64,000 bases of DNA from an uncultured Verrucomicrobiales bacterium (GTDB lineage: Bacteria; Verrucomicrobiota; Verrucomicrobiia; Verrucomicrobiales; DEV007). Shown here in pieces: positions 1-8,536 of this stretch. Under the pieces are notes generated by a model. That model had not been told where the DNA came from and ran no database searches. It worked only from the letters and a program-made list of their open reading frames with translations. The first letter of the stretch is position 1. Each line of letters starts with the position of its first letter. A program made the translations under genes and the position numbers. The stretch lies in the NCBI GenBank assembly GCA_937891465.1, contig CALAHF010000164.1, forward strand, positions 62,001-126,000, read 5' to 3'.

Positions 1-1
1 G

Positions 2-286
2 GATGCGGGGTCTCGTTTCATCGGAGAATTCGCAATCGGATTCAATCCCGAGATCAAACATCCGATGCGCGACATCTTGTTTGATGAAAAGATCGCCGGC
101 AGCTTTCACTTCACGCCGGGACAAGCCTACGAAGTGGCGGACAACGGCAATCGAAGCGCGGTGCACTGGGATTTGGTAAATATCCAGCGTCCCGATTACG
201 GTGGCGGAGAGATTTATTTCGATGGGAAACTGATCCGTAAAAACGGTAAGTTTCTCGCGAAGAATCTCGAAGTGCTGAATTACTAA
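2..286 (+). CDS. Aminopeptidase, peptidase family M29 (AmpS/PepS-like), C-terminal part
   Basis: The gene enters from the left edge, so only its last 94 residues are visible. M29 enzymes are two-metal exopeptidases that remove N-terminal residues from peptides in the cytoplasm. The visible part carries the family's C-terminal signatures: [11 protein letters not shown], then [12 protein letters not shown], in which the Glu and His are expected metal ligands or catalytic residues, then SAVHWDLV with a His-Trp-Asp ligand motif, then [12 protein letters not shown] near the end. The reading frame is open from base 2 to the TAA. The stop lies 17 bases before crcB on the same strand, so co-transcription is possible. 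Confidence 0.85.
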   Translation, partial: DAGSRFIGEFAIGFNPEIKHPMRDILFDEKIAGSFHFTPGQAYEVADNGNRSAVHWDLVNIQRPDYGGGEIYFDGKLIRKNGKFLAKNLEVLNY

Positions 287-303
287 TTCCACCTGTTCCG
301 CCA

Positions 304-696
304 ATGAAATCACTCATTCTTGTGGCTCTTGGCGGATCTTTTGGTGCGGTTTCGCGCTGGCTGTTGGGAACCTGGTTGGATGGGTTGACCTCAGCTTCGA
401 AATTCCCGTTTGGGATTTTGAAGGTGAACGTCCTCGGCTGTTTGCTGATTGGACTGCTTTACGGTCTCGCTGAATCCCGAAACCTTTTTTCTGCAGAAAC
501 CCGATTATTCGTTTTCACTGGGTTTTTGGGAAGTTTCACGACTTTTTCGACCTTTGGCTGGAATACCTTTGAACTTTTTAAAGCCGGGCATTTCGGAACC
601 GCGATCAGCAATATCGTGATCAGCATCGTTGCCGGGTTGCTCGCCGTTTGGCTGGGCTATGCAGTTGCTCACCGTTTTTTATCGGCTGAAGCGTAA
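304..696 (+). CDS. crcB: Fluoride exporter CrcB/Fluc
   Basis: This 130-residue protein has the usual Fluc length and four hydrophobic segments (about residues 3-22, 37-57, 66-90 and 97-120). Family motifs are visible: GGSFGAVSRW at the N-terminus, the polar-track segment NVLGCLLIG, and GFLGSFTTFSTF with the conserved phenylalanines and central Na+ site region. Fluc proteins form dual-topology dimers that let fluoride leave the cell. The gene follows the M29 aminopeptidase by 17 bases, which leaves no room for a crcB-type fluoride riboswitch directly upstream. A palindromic repeat begins five bases after its stop codon. Confidence 0.93.
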   Translation: MKSLILVALGGSFGAVSRWLLGTWLDGLTSASKFPFGILKVNVLGCLLIGLLYGLAESRNLFSAETRLFVFTGFLGSFTTFSTFGWNTFELFKAGHFGTAISNIVISIVAGLLAVWLGYAVAHRFLSAEA

Positions 697-700
697 ATTA

Positions 701-755
701 TTTTTCACGAACAAATACGGTATGTTCAACGAAACACCCCCTGTTTGATCGTAAT
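701..755. repeat. Dispersed palindromic repeat, short form (copy 1)
   Basis: This is a degenerate 55-bp copy. The left arm reads TTTTTCACGAACAAATACGG, the centre GTTCAACGAA, and the right arm ends CTGTTTGATCGTAAT. It matches the copy at 49173-49223 arm for arm. It starts five bases after the crcB stop and may act as a 3' hairpin for that transcript. Confidence 0.7.
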
Positions 756-873
756 TCTTGCAATTGTAACCAAACTGTAATGTAATTTTCAGATTGTTTG
801 TCATGATTGAATCCGTATGTTGGTGATAGGTAAGGTTTAAGCCGAACGCACCCATTTTTCCTTTTTTTAGAAT

Positions 874-1317
874 ATGCCAAGACGAGCCAGCTCCGGAATC
901 AACACAGGTCAAATCATCGGAATTTCTGCGGCCGTTATCGGTTTTCTATTGGCAGCAGTTTTGATGATCAAGGTTGTCGGGGGCGATCTATTTGGAGGTG
1001 GCGGGAACGGCGGCGGCAACTCTACAAGTTTCAAAAATGCGTCTGAACTGCGGCTAACTGCCTATCGCGACAACGCGAACAGCCTCCGGGGCAATGTTTA
1101 CAAAGTGACCGGACGAGTTGAAGAAACCTTGAAATGGACTCCGGATCGCGGGCGTCTTATCAGTTTAGACGCAACGAGCGATGGAATTTCGATGCCCGTT
1201 CCGGTGATGATCCCGGAAGATTTTAGCAGCATCAATATTGATCGGGGAGCCGAGATGTCGATGGTCGTCCGCGTGGGACGCGACGGCACATTGACGGCTG
1301 AGTCGATCGAGGACTGA
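874..1317 (+). CDS. Membrane-anchored protein with OB-fold-like domain, unknown function
   Basis: I do not recognise a named family. The 147-residue product has a short basic N-terminus, one hydrophobic helix (about residues 14-34), a glycine-rich linker (GGGGNGGGN) and a soluble domain of about 95 residues outside the membrane. The stretch SLRGNVYKVTGRVEETL, followed by alternating beta-type strands ending in VVRVGRDGTL, resembles the small OB-fold 'tRNA_anti-like' domains found in exported bacterial proteins. That is a fold guess only. It precedes the next exported protein by 25 bases on the same strand, so the two may be co-expressed. Confidence 0.7.
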   Translation: MPRRASSGINTGQIIGISAAVIGFLLAAVLMIKVVGGDLFGGGGNGGGNSTSFKNASELRLTAYRDNANSLRGNVYKVTGRVEETLKWTPDRGRLISLDATSDGISMPVPVMIPEDFSSINIDRGAEMSMVVRVGRDGTLTAESIED

Positions 1318-1342
1318 GGGGGGAAACGAACAACTAACGACG

Positions 1343-3337
1343 ATGAATTACACGAATAAACTCAGCAACAAACTGGTGGCCGTGCTTCTGGCTACTGGAA
1401 TCTGCGGAAGCCCGCTTTTCGGACAAGTTTTCACGCCCCCAACCGGCGGCGGAACAGCGCCTCCAGCTGGCGGCGGCGGAAACAACACAACGGTGGTCAA
1501 CCAAGGCGGCGGAAATCAGGGAAACCAGCAAATGTTGGGCAATGATGTTCCGTTTTTGGATCCAACGACCGACACGTTCCAATTTGATGGCAAAACCTTC
1601 AACGTAAGCGATAACCGCCTGATGCGGGCGCGTTTTGAGAAGTATTTAAATACAGCTGAAGCCACTTCAGAGCGGGATCTCGCCTATCGGAAATCGATTC
1701 GCGCAGTGACCGATGCAATTTCTCCACACGGTCGCAAAAAAGGAGTCAATGCACTCGCTGTTGCGGTGGCAAACTTGCAATATGCCGCTGAATTTCCACA
1801 AGATGCCCGTCTTTGTGAATCACTCGCCAATGCGGTTTACCGGGTCGCTTTGGCCCGAAATACGGTTGGTCAGCTCAATGATTTGAATTTTCAGCTGGAT
1901 CGTCAGCGCAAGCAGCTGGACTGGAATTTTGATGCCTGGAAAGATGACGGTGGTGGTCTTAATGAACGCCGGAAATTAAGTGAAAAAGCTCCGCCAAAAG
2001 GGCAGAAGGCCACGGATCCAGTGAATGCGGGCCACATCCAGCGTTATGTCACCCGAATTGCCGAAGTCGAAGCGGAGCGGGTCAAGAACAAGGCTAAAAT
2101 GGAACTTTCAGAGATTGAAGCCAAATTGGAATTCCAGGCACTGATCGTTCAATATTTTCTCCAGCGTCGTTTCGAACATGTCATCATGGGAACACGGCTT
2201 TACACCGAGTTTTTTCAGGACGGAGATGGCCGACTTCAGTTTCAGGAAGGTTCGGAAGTTGAGTCCTCTTTCGGCAGTATGATCGGATTCAACCCTACTA
2301 TTACCACCTTGGATGCATTCTCCAACGAGGCGATTCGCGACATCGACCAGCAAGTGGATTCCTTCTACTTCCTTTTAGAGAAAGGTGAAATCGACGGCGC
2401 GACCCGTCAGTTGCAGCAAGCGTTCGTCATGGGTGAATATCTCCCAACCGTTCAAGCGGTTCCCCGCGAAAAGAAACGCGAAATTCTCGAATACGCGCGA
2501 AATGCATTTCAGTTGACGAATGCGATGGAAGTAAGGGATTACACGCTGGCTGATGAATTGGTCACGAAGATGAGAGAGCAGGCATCCGATTTTGACTATT
2601 CCAAACCAACTGCGGCCATCGGAACGGCAAAGATCACCAGTAACATGCGGATCCGGACGGCAAAGAATGCAGCTCTCAAAGGTGATGATGCCAAATACGC
2701 GGAAAACATCACGGCGGCGGCTCAAATCTGGCCGATGAACCCGCAGCTAAAAGAACAGTCTGATCAGATTTTTGATCTTGGTGACACTCAATTGCAGGCC
2801 AAAAATGAATTTGATCGGTTGTTGGGAACGCAAAGTTATCGCCAAATCTTCACCAACAAGGCGCGGTTTATTGCGGCGACTGTCGATGACCCGGAGCGGC
2901 AAAGCGCGTTGAATCAGATCGTAGAGAACATTCTGGAAATCGAGACCTCAATGAAGCAGGCGGATACACTGATGAACGCAGGTCAGAGTTACGCGGCCTG
3001 GGAAATCGTAGAGAAAACATTCCAGCGCTTTCCGGATGATGTCCAACTGAGCTCAAAACGTTCTGACCTTTCGACTGAAGTAGCTGAATTCGTGAACGCG
3101 CTGAAAAATGCCAGAAACCTTGAGGAAAACCAGAAAGGCTCCAGCCTTGCCTGGTATTTGTCAGCTCGTCGCTACTACCCGCAAAGCGATTATGCTAAAC
3201 AGGGCATCGATCGGTTGGTCAACGAAATCCTGCCGGATGATGCTGCCAGTTCAATTCCGCCTTCTTCGTCGCCCAACACCGATCTTCCACCACTTCCCGA
3301 GAATGGCGGAACAAGTGCTTCAGTGACATTTCCATAA
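1343..3337 (+). CDS. Exported helical (TPR/coiled-coil-like) protein, unknown function
   Basis: The 664-residue product starts with a Sec signal peptide (LSNKLVAVLLATGICGSPLFGQ) followed by a low-complexity Pro/Gly/Thr segment and a Gly/Asn/Gln segment to about residue 65. The remainder is almost entirely predicted helix with many charged heptads and repeated patterns such as 'AWEIVEKTFQRFPDDVQL' near residues 555-575, which look like tetratricopeptide-type repeats. The C-terminal 30 residues are Pro/Ser-rich. No catalytic motif is visible. The protein probably works in the periplasm as a scaffold or adaptor. Large TPR exoproteins of unknown role are common in PVC bacteria. Confidence 0.8.
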   Translation: MNYTNKLSNKLVAVLLATGICGSPLFGQVFTPPTGGGTAPPAGGGGNNTTVVNQGGGNQGNQQMLGNDVPFLDPTTDTFQFDGKTFNVSDNRLMRARFEKYLNTAEATSERDLAYRKSIRAVTDAISPHGRKKGVNALAVAVANLQYAAEFPQDARLCESLANAVYRVALARNTVGQLNDLNFQLDRQRKQLDWNFDAWKDDGGGLNERRKLSEKAPPKGQKATDPVNAGHIQRYVTRIAEVEAERVKNKAKMELSEIEAKLEFQALIVQYFLQRRFEHVIMGTRLYTEFFQDGDGRLQFQEGSEVESSFGSMIGFNPTITTLDAFSNEAIRDIDQQVDSFYFLLEKGEIDGATRQLQQAFVMGEYLPTVQAVPREKKREILEYARNAFQLTNAMEVRDYTLADELVTKMREQASDFDYSKPTAAIGTAKITSNMRIRTAKNAALKGDDAKYAENITAAAQIWPMNPQLKEQSDQIFDLGDTQLQAKNEFDRLLGTQSYRQIFTNKARFIAATVDDPERQSALNQIVENILEIETSMKQADTLMNAGQSYAAWEIVEKTFQRFPDDVQLSSKRSDLSTEVAEFVNALKNARNLEENQKGSSLAWYLSARRYYPQSDYAKQGIDRLVNEILPDDAASSIPPSSSPNTDLPPLPENGGTSASVTFP

Positions 3338-3494
3338 AACCGTGATTATTTGGTGTCCCAATGGTACGGGATGAGCCTCCGGCTAGTTTCGAAGAAAAGT
3401 TGTCGAAACTGTCGGGATGAGATTGACGAACATCGATAAACTCTGCACCTATTGTCATTTTTGTTCTTCTAATTGCTCCAAGTAATTAACCTCA

Positions 3495-4166
3495 ATGAAT
3501 CTTAGGCTTTCCATTTCATCACTACTGCTTGCTGGTAGCCTATTTGCAGGAACATTGTTTTTGTCCTCTTGCGCGGTTGATGAAAATGGAAATTTGATGT
3601 TCGACCCGGAAATCGCCACTGTTTCGAATTCTTCGTTTAAAAAGACGGTTGAGCCGACCTCAAAACATTACAGTAAAGGCCATTACGTTTATGTGAATGA
3701 GTCCATTTTAAACACCGTCACCTCTTCGAATTCCCGGATCGAAATCGACATCAGCGAGCAACGGGTAAAACTCTATAAAACCGACGGCAATAAGGATCGT
3801 TTGGCGCTCGAGACTCAGGTTTCGACCGGTAAATCAGCCCATCCAACGCCGACTGGTAAATATCGAATTCTCGAAAAATCGCCTGCCAAACAATCCAATC
3901 TTTACGGAAAATGGGTCGATGCTTCCAGTGGTTCGGTTCTTGTCAGCGATGGCGATAGCCGCGAACCGCCCTCCAATAGAAATGCGAAATTCAAAGGTGC
4001 CAAGATGCCTTACTGGCTTTGAGTGACTGGTGGAGGCGCAGCCCTTCATATCGGATACGTTCCCAACGGTCCTGCAAGCCACGGATGCATTCGTGTGCCG
4101 AGTAAAATCCAGCCGACTCTTTACAAGAAAGTTCGCGTAGGGACTCCCGTTACGATCGTTCAGTAA
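3495..4166 (+). pseudogene. L,D-transpeptidase (YkuD) lipoprotein interrupted by one in-frame TGA
   Basis: L,D-transpeptidases crosslink peptidoglycan or attach lipoproteins using a catalytic Cys in the motif SHGCxR. The frame opens with a lipoprotein signal (lipobox LSSC at about residue 26) and the start of a YkuD domain (SRIEIDISEQRVKLY, STGKSAHPTPTGKYRI). It then meets TGA at 4020-4022 after MPYWL. The same frame continues without further stops to TAA at 4164-4166 and encodes the rest of the domain, including HIGYVPNGPASHGCIRVP with the catalytic Cys and His. Homologues normally have Arg after 'MPYW-hydrophobic', so a CGA-to-TGA change explains the stop. As read, the product lacks its active site. 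A sequencing error or readthrough remains possible. Confidence 0.85.
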
Positions 4167-4177
4167 TTTATTTCCGA

Positions 4178-4705
4178 TCAAACGATCGGATCGGGACAGA
4201 CATCTCTGCGGCCGCATTTGTCGCAGAAGGTTCCAATCCAGTGCTCATCGAAGAACTCCATCAACTCGCCGACCATTTTGGGATCCCGCGTAAGGATTCC
4301 CGCTTCAAAATTTCGACGCAGTGGTGATTTTGCACCGACCCCGGCTCCCGTGAGATTGGCGGATCCGGTATAGGCGACTTTTCCATCGACGATGATGATT
4401 TTTGCGTGCATCCGGACGCATAACACCCGCTCGAAAAGCTCGGATTCAACCAGCTCAGGAAATCGATCGAAGTCCGCACGAAACCGGGGACCCGGTTCTT
4501 TGGCGTGAACCAATCGAATTTCTACGCCGTCCTGCAGTAGGTCAGCGAGCAGTTGAAGAAACGGCTGATACTTGCCCTTCCCACCTCGCTCGACGTGAAG
4601 ATCTTTGATATCCGCTGTAGCAATCCAGACAAATTTTTCTGCCTGAGGGATTTCAGTTTGGATGACCGAATCGTAAATTTGTTTATTCAGCAGGAGCTCA
4701 GTCAT
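4178..4705 (-). CDS. Phospholipase D-like protein with a single HKD motif
   Basis: The 175-residue product has one PLD-type catalytic motif, MHAKIIIVDGKVAYTGSANLT, which fits HxK(x)4D plus the downstream GSxN. Single-HKD proteins usually dimerise to build one active site, as in Nuc-type endonucleases. The N-terminal half carries the expected strand-helix arrangement (FVWIATADIKDLHV, GVEIRLVHAK). There is no signal peptide, so it is probably cytoplasmic. The C-terminus has a short Cys cluster (CDKCGRRDVC) that could bind metal, which is unusual for Nuc-type proteins. Candidate activities are nuclease or phospholipid hydrolase, and the sequence does not decide between them. It lies tail-to-tail with the broken L,D-transpeptidase. 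Confidence 0.85.
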   Translation of the reverse strand: MTELLLNKQIYDSVIQTEIPQAEKFVWIATADIKDLHVERGGKGKYQPFLQLLADLLQDGVEIRLVHAKEPGPRFRADFDRFPELVESELFERVLCVRMHAKIIIVDGKVAYTGSANLTGAGVGAKSPLRRNFEAGILTRDPKMVGELMEFFDEHWIGTFCDKCGRRDVCPDPIV

Positions 4706-4720
4706 CAGGCGGATCGGAAA

Positions 4721-4748
4721 TTGACAGGGGAATTTTTAACCCTACGCT
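4721..4748 (+). promoter_or_regulatory. Putative sigma-70 promoter for the leu leader/leuA transcript
   Basis: A perfect -35 hexamer TTGACA (4721-4726) is followed after 16 bases by TACGCT (4743-4748), a weak -10. The predicted start is near 4755, about 14 bases before the leader peptide ATG. It overlaps the 5' edge of the divergent PLD-like gene. Confidence 0.5.
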
Positions 4749-4768
4749 CTTTGCAACGTCGTCACCCG

Positions 4769-4855
4769 ATGAATTCCTCTAAAAACAGCAGCGCCGAAAA
4801 CAATCTTCTCCTCTTTGGACTGGAGCTTGCGCTACTGGGCTTGTCTGCCCGCTGA
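4769..4855 (+). CDS. Leucine-rich leader peptide of leuA (putative attenuator peptide)
   Basis: This 28-residue frame ends NNLLLFGLELALLGLSAR. Eight of the last eighteen residues are Leu, written with CTT, CTC, CTG, CTA and TTG codons, so translation would sense overall charged leucyl-tRNA rather than one isoacceptor. It sits just downstream of a good -35 box and 86 bases before leuA, whose product makes the first committed leucine intermediate. This is the classical arrangement for ribosome-mediated attenuation. No strong Shine-Dalgarno precedes the ATG. Confidence 0.7.
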   Translation: MNSSKNSSAENNLLLFGLELALLGLSAR

Positions 4856-4906
4856 TTTCCTTTTTTCCAGTCCCCTTTGCACCCATTTTTGGGGATTATC
4901 GTGCCC
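4817..4906 (+). promoter_or_regulatory. Putative leu attenuator region with competing stems
   Basis: GGACTGGA (4817-4824), inside the Leu codon run, can pair with TCCAGTCC (4866-4873). GGGC (4837-4840) can pair with GCCC at 4847-4850 or at 4903-4906. CCCC (4872-4875) can pair with GGGG (4891-4894). The first and last pairings compete for the same C-rich bases. I see no classical stem plus U-tract terminator, so whether transcription or translation is controlled is open. Confidence 0.45.
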
Positions 4907-4941
4907 AATTTTCTCCTGAATTTTCCCCCTAAATCTGAACT

Positions 4942-6645
4942 ATGAAACCTGAATCGATCCAAAAGTATCGGCCATTTCCCGCAGTGGATTTGCCCGACCG
5001 GCAATGGCCGAATCGCACCATCAGCGAGGCACCCATCTGGTGCAGCGTTGATCTACGTGATGGGAATCAGTCACTCCCCATCCCGATGAGTGTTGAAGAA
5101 AAACTGGAGATGTTCGATCTCCTGGTTCGGATCGGCTTCAAACAAATCGAAGTCGGCTTTCCCTCTGCAGCGGAAACGGAATTTAATTTTCTGCGTGCAT
5201 TGGTGGATCAGAACCGGATTCCCAAGGACGTCACCATTCAGGTGCTTGTGCAAACGCGGGACCATTTGATTCGCCGAACGTTCGAAAGTTTGGAGGGCGT
5301 TAAAAATGCCGTGGTTCATATTTACAATTCGACCTCGCCTTTGCAGCGGCGGATCACGTTCAGTGATTCCTCGAAAGAAACGATTAAGCAAATAGCGATC
5401 GACGGCGCCACATTGGTGAAAGAAATGGTTCCGACCTTGCCCGAATCGAACATCACTCTGCAATACTCTCCGGAAAGTTTTTCCGATACCGAACTCGACT
5501 ACGCTCTGGAAGTTTGCGAAGCCGTTTCAGAAGTCTGGGGCCCAACTCCGGAGAACAAAATCATCCTGAATTTGCCGGCTACCGTCGAATGGTTCACGCC
5601 CAATATTCATGCCGATCAAATCGAGTGGTTTTGCAACAACATCAAAAACCGCGAGAGCACGATCATCAGTTTGCACACCCACAACGACCGCGGAACAGGA
5701 ACAGCCGCAACTGAGTTGAGTTTGTTGGCAGGCGCAGATCGCGTCGAAGGCACGCTGTTTGGAAACGGCGAACGAACCGGAAATCTCGATATCGTGACCG
5801 TGGCTCTGAACATGAACAGCCAGGGGATCGGAACCGGTCTGGATTTCTCCGACCTGTCGACCGTCCGAAACGTCTACGAAAAAACCATGCGAATGATCGT
5901 TCCTGATCGCCAGCCTTACGCGGGCGAATTGGTTTTCACTGCGTTTTCAGGAAGCCATCAAGACGCCATCAAAAAAGGCCTCGATCGCCGGAAAAAGGAA
6001 CTTAAAGCAGCAGGCGAAAGCGAGATCGTGAAATGGGGCGTTCCGTATCTCACGATCGATCCCCGCGATATCGGCCGCAGTTACGAAGCGATTATCCGGA
6101 TCAATTCGCAGAGCGGAAAAGGTGGCGTCGCCTACATTTTGGAAAGCGAACACGGTTTCGATCTACCCAAAACAATGCACCCGCAGGCCGGTGAAAAGAT
6201 CTATTCAGTTGCCGATGAATTGGGTCGCGAGGTTTCCAATGAAGAAATCCGCGAGCTCTTTCTCGAGAATTTCGTGAACATCAGCAATCATCTGGAATTG
6301 CTCGACTACGAGCTGCGTCACAATGTGGGTGGCCCGGGCGAAGTGCGTTGCGAAGCGAAGATTTCTGTCGACGGCGCTGAAAAAACCATCGAGGGCGGCG
6401 GAAACGGTCCCATCAATGCATTTGTTCATGCGCTGCAAAATGCGGAACTGAAGCATTTTGCGGTCACCGATTACCGAAGCCACGCCATCACTGGTGGTTC
6501 TGATGCCGGAGCTGCGGCGTATGTTCAAATCAAAAGCAACGATGATGATATCGATGCGATTTGGGGGTGCGGCGTTGATCCTTCCATTGAAATGGCAGGA
6601 CTTAAAGCTCTCGTCAGCGCCTGGAACATCCTTCACCAGGGCTGA
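4942..6645 (+). CDS. leuA: 2-isopropylmalate synthase
   Basis: LeuA condenses acetyl-CoA with 2-oxoisovalerate to give 2-isopropylmalate, the first step of leucine synthesis, in the cytoplasm. The 567-residue product matches the longer LeuA class (about 550-600 residues). The DRE-TIM catalytic barrel begins with VDLRDGNQSLPIPM (about residues 38-51) and has the metal-site histidines in SLHTHNDRGTGTAATEL (about residues 242-258) and the glycine-rich GNGERTGNLD. The C-terminal third holds the regulatory domain that binds leucine (about residues 420-560). The leader peptide upstream implies control by leucine supply. leuD is 16 kb away on the other strand and leuC is not in the window. Confidence 0.95.
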   Translation: MKPESIQKYRPFPAVDLPDRQWPNRTISEAPIWCSVDLRDGNQSLPIPMSVEEKLEMFDLLVRIGFKQIEVGFPSAAETEFNFLRALVDQNRIPKDVTIQVLVQTRDHLIRRTFESLEGVKNAVVHIYNSTSPLQRRITFSDSSKETIKQIAIDGATLVKEMVPTLPESNITLQYSPESFSDTELDYALEVCEAVSEVWGPTPENKIILNLPATVEWFTPNIHADQIEWFCNNIKNRESTIISLHTHNDRGTGTAATELSLLAGADRVEGTLFGNGERTGNLDIVTVALNMNSQGIGTGLDFSDLSTVRNVYEKTMRMIVPDRQPYAGELVFTAFSGSHQDAIKKGLDRRKKELKAAGESEIVKWGVPYLTIDPRDIGRSYEAIIRINSQSGKGGVAYILESEHGFDLPKTMHPQAGEKIYSVADELGREVSNEEIRELFLENFVNISNHLELLDYELRHNVGGPGEVRCEAKISVDGAEKTIEGGGNGPINAFVHALQNAELKHFAVTDYRSHAITGGSDAGAAAYVQIKSNDDDIDAIWGCGVDPSIEMAGLKALVSAWNILHQG

Positions 6646-6692
6646 CCGGCTGACTGGAAAGAAGTTGCGAAATCCGCGTTTGCCCTTATTCC

Positions 6693-6718
6693 GTTTCCCG
6701 CTCATTCGAGCGGGAAAC
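6693..6718. other. Perfect 11-bp inverted repeat after leuA
   Basis: GTTTCCCGCTC and GAGCGGGAAAC flank the four-base loop ATTC. The stem is strong but no T-run follows on either strand, so it looks like an mRNA-stabilising or processing hairpin rather than a classical terminator. It lies 48 bases after the leuA stop. Confidence 0.6.
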
Positions 6719-6795
6719 ACTTCAGGGTTGAGCCAACGCACGGTGCTGTTGGCAGGAATGGTGAGGCCAATTCATTGCCGTCATTCACTCACGCG

Positions 6796-6813
6796 AGCAC
6801 GAATCGTGCTTTT
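6796..6813 (+). terminator. Possible intrinsic terminator between leuA and the SulP gene
   Basis: AGCACG-AAT-CGTGCT forms a 6-bp stem with a 3-base loop, followed by TTT. The stem is short and the T-run weak. It lies 12 bases before the next gene's start, so it could also affect that gene's translation. Confidence 0.35.
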
Positions 6814-6824
6814 CTCGTGCCTTG

Positions 6825-8402
6825 ATGCCTCAAACGATTAAGAAAATGTTCAGTATATTTACGAAAAAAAACGGCACGTGGAAAGATGACATCCTTTCCG
6901 GTCTTACGGTTGCGCTTGCGTTGGTTCCAGAGGCCATCGCATTCTCGTTTGCTGCCGGAGTTGATCCTTTGGTTGGGCTTTGGGCAGCAGTCTTCATGGG
7001 CTTCATCACAGCAGCTTTCGGTGGCCGCCCTGGAATGATTTCTGGTGCCACCGGCGCGATTGCCGTGGTTGTTGGAAAGGCGGTCCAATATGGTGAAACT
7101 CAGGGCGATGGACTTGGACTCCAATATCTTTTCGCCGTCATCATGATTGCCGGAATCATCCAAGTTTTATTTGGTTTGCTTCGACTTGGACGATTTATCC
7201 GTCTCGTTCCGCATCCCGTTATGATGGGTTTCGTTAATGGACTTGCGATCGTCATTCTAATGGCCCAATTCGGTTCGTTCAAAGCTCCGGACGGTTCGTG
7301 GCTTCCTGCCGATGCGCTTCAAGTCATGGCCGTGTTGGTCATTGTTACGATGCTCATCATTCAGTTTTTGCCAAAACTTACCACCGCCGTTCCATCGACA
7401 CTTGTCGCAATCGTTGCGGTTGGACTGATTAGTTATTTTTGGGCCGGTTCAAAAACCGTCTCGGACGTGTTGCTCGAAGGAACCGGCAGCGGAGAATTGA
7501 GTGGAGCATTCCCAATTCCCCACATTCCCACCGACATTGTTTGGAACGCTGAAAGCTGCAAAGTCATCTTCGGCGTCGCATTCACCGTAGCTATGGTTGG
7601 AATCATCGAATCGCTCATGACCCTTCAACTCATTGATGACATGACCGAAACACGCGGAAAAGGAAATCGCGAATGTATCGCTCAGGGTGGAGCCAACTTC
7701 CTTTCTGGCCTCTTTGGTGGCATGGGTGGGTGTGCGATGATCGGACAAAGTTTGATCAACATCAAATCAGGTGGTCGCGGGCGAACTTCAGGCATTGTTG
7801 CCGCCGTTGCGCTCGCGCTATTCATCATGGTTGGAGGACCTGTCATTGGTCAAATCCCTATCGCTGCGCTCGTCGGTGTCATGTTCATGGTCGTGATCGG
7901 CACGTTTGAGTGGGCGACCTTCCAAACACTCGGACGCGTTCCATTCACCGAAATCATCGTGATTCTCGCCGTGACGCTGATCACCGTTTTCATGCACAAC
8001 CTCGCGCTCGCCGTGTTTGTCGGCGTCATTTTGTCAGCCCTCGTTTTTGCATGGGAAAGCGCCAAACACGTTCGTTTGAATCCTCACGATCAGGAAGACG
8101 GTTCGCGAATTTACAATCTCCAGGGCCTGCTTTTCTTCGGCTCCGTTCGTGAGTTCGCAGAACGTCTCTCACCGGCGGACGATCCGGATGAGATCATCAT
8201 TGATTTCAAAGAGGCCAAGGTTTGTGACATGTCGAGCATGGAAGCGCTCAGCAGTTTGACGGAGCGTTACAAGAATGCCGGGAAACGCGTTCGGATGCGT
8301 CACCTCAGCCCCGAGTGTGCCCAGATGCTGACTGCAGCAGGACCGCTCATCGAGATCGAAGTCGCTGAAGACGATCCGCATTACACGATCGCCCGGATTT
8401 AA
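6825..8402 (+). CDS. SulP-family anion transporter with STAS domain
   Basis: SulP proteins carry sulfate, bicarbonate or other anions across the inner membrane, usually with Na+ or H+. The product (525 residues from this ATG) has the N-terminal signature DILSGLTVALALVPEAIAFSFAAGVDP, about 10-14 membrane segments through residue 410, and a cytoplasmic STAS domain at about residues 425-520 (LLFFGSVREF, IIIDFKEAKVCDMSSMEAL). The substrate cannot be told from sequence. A second in-frame ATG at 6846 is also possible. A composite palindromic repeat begins directly after the TAA and includes a terminator-like hairpin. Confidence 0.9.
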   Translation: MPQTIKKMFSIFTKKNGTWKDDILSGLTVALALVPEAIAFSFAAGVDPLVGLWAAVFMGFITAAFGGRPGMISGATGAIAVVVGKAVQYGETQGDGLGLQYLFAVIMIAGIIQVLFGLLRLGRFIRLVPHPVMMGFVNGLAIVILMAQFGSFKAPDGSWLPADALQVMAVLVIVTMLIIQFLPKLTTAVPSTLVAIVAVGLISYFWAGSKTVSDVLLEGTGSGELSGAFPIPHIPTDIVWNAESCKVIFGVAFTVAMVGIIESLMTLQLIDDMTETRGKGNRECIAQGGANFLSGLFGGMGGCAMIGQSLINIKSGGRGRTSGIVAAVALALFIMVGGPVIGQIPIAALVGVMFMVVIGTFEWATFQTLGRVPFTEIIVILAVTLITVFMHNLALAVFVGVILSALVFAWESAKHVRLNPHDQEDGSRIYNLQGLLFFGSVREFAERLSPADDPDEIIIDFKEAKVCDMSSMEALSSLTERYKNAGKRVRMRHLSPECAQMLTAAGPLIEIEVAEDDPHYTIARI

Positions 8403-8534
8403 TTTTTACGAACCAACAGGGCGATAAGCCGGCTGGCAAGCGGTCTAAGGATTCTCGCGCAGCGGAACCGGAAGACAGCCCTTATTCAAACCAATAGGGT
8501 TAGTTCGACGAATCAACCCTATCTGATCGAATTA
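8403..8534 (+). repeat. Dispersed palindromic repeat, composite long form (copy 2a)
   Basis: This 132-bp element begins with TTTTTACGAACCAACAGGGC. It contains the conserved core at about 8421-8479 and ends with two further arms (CCAATAGGGTTAGTTCG and GAATCAACCCTATC). The core agrees with the copy at 53560-53618 at 52 of 59 positions by eye. It directly abuts the SulP stop codon. Confidence 0.8.
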
Positions 8535-8536
8535 CC

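Noticed and set aside
287-303. Fluoride riboswitch upstream of crcB.
   Set aside because: Only 17 bases separate the stop of the previous gene from the crcB ATG, too few for the crcB aptamer.
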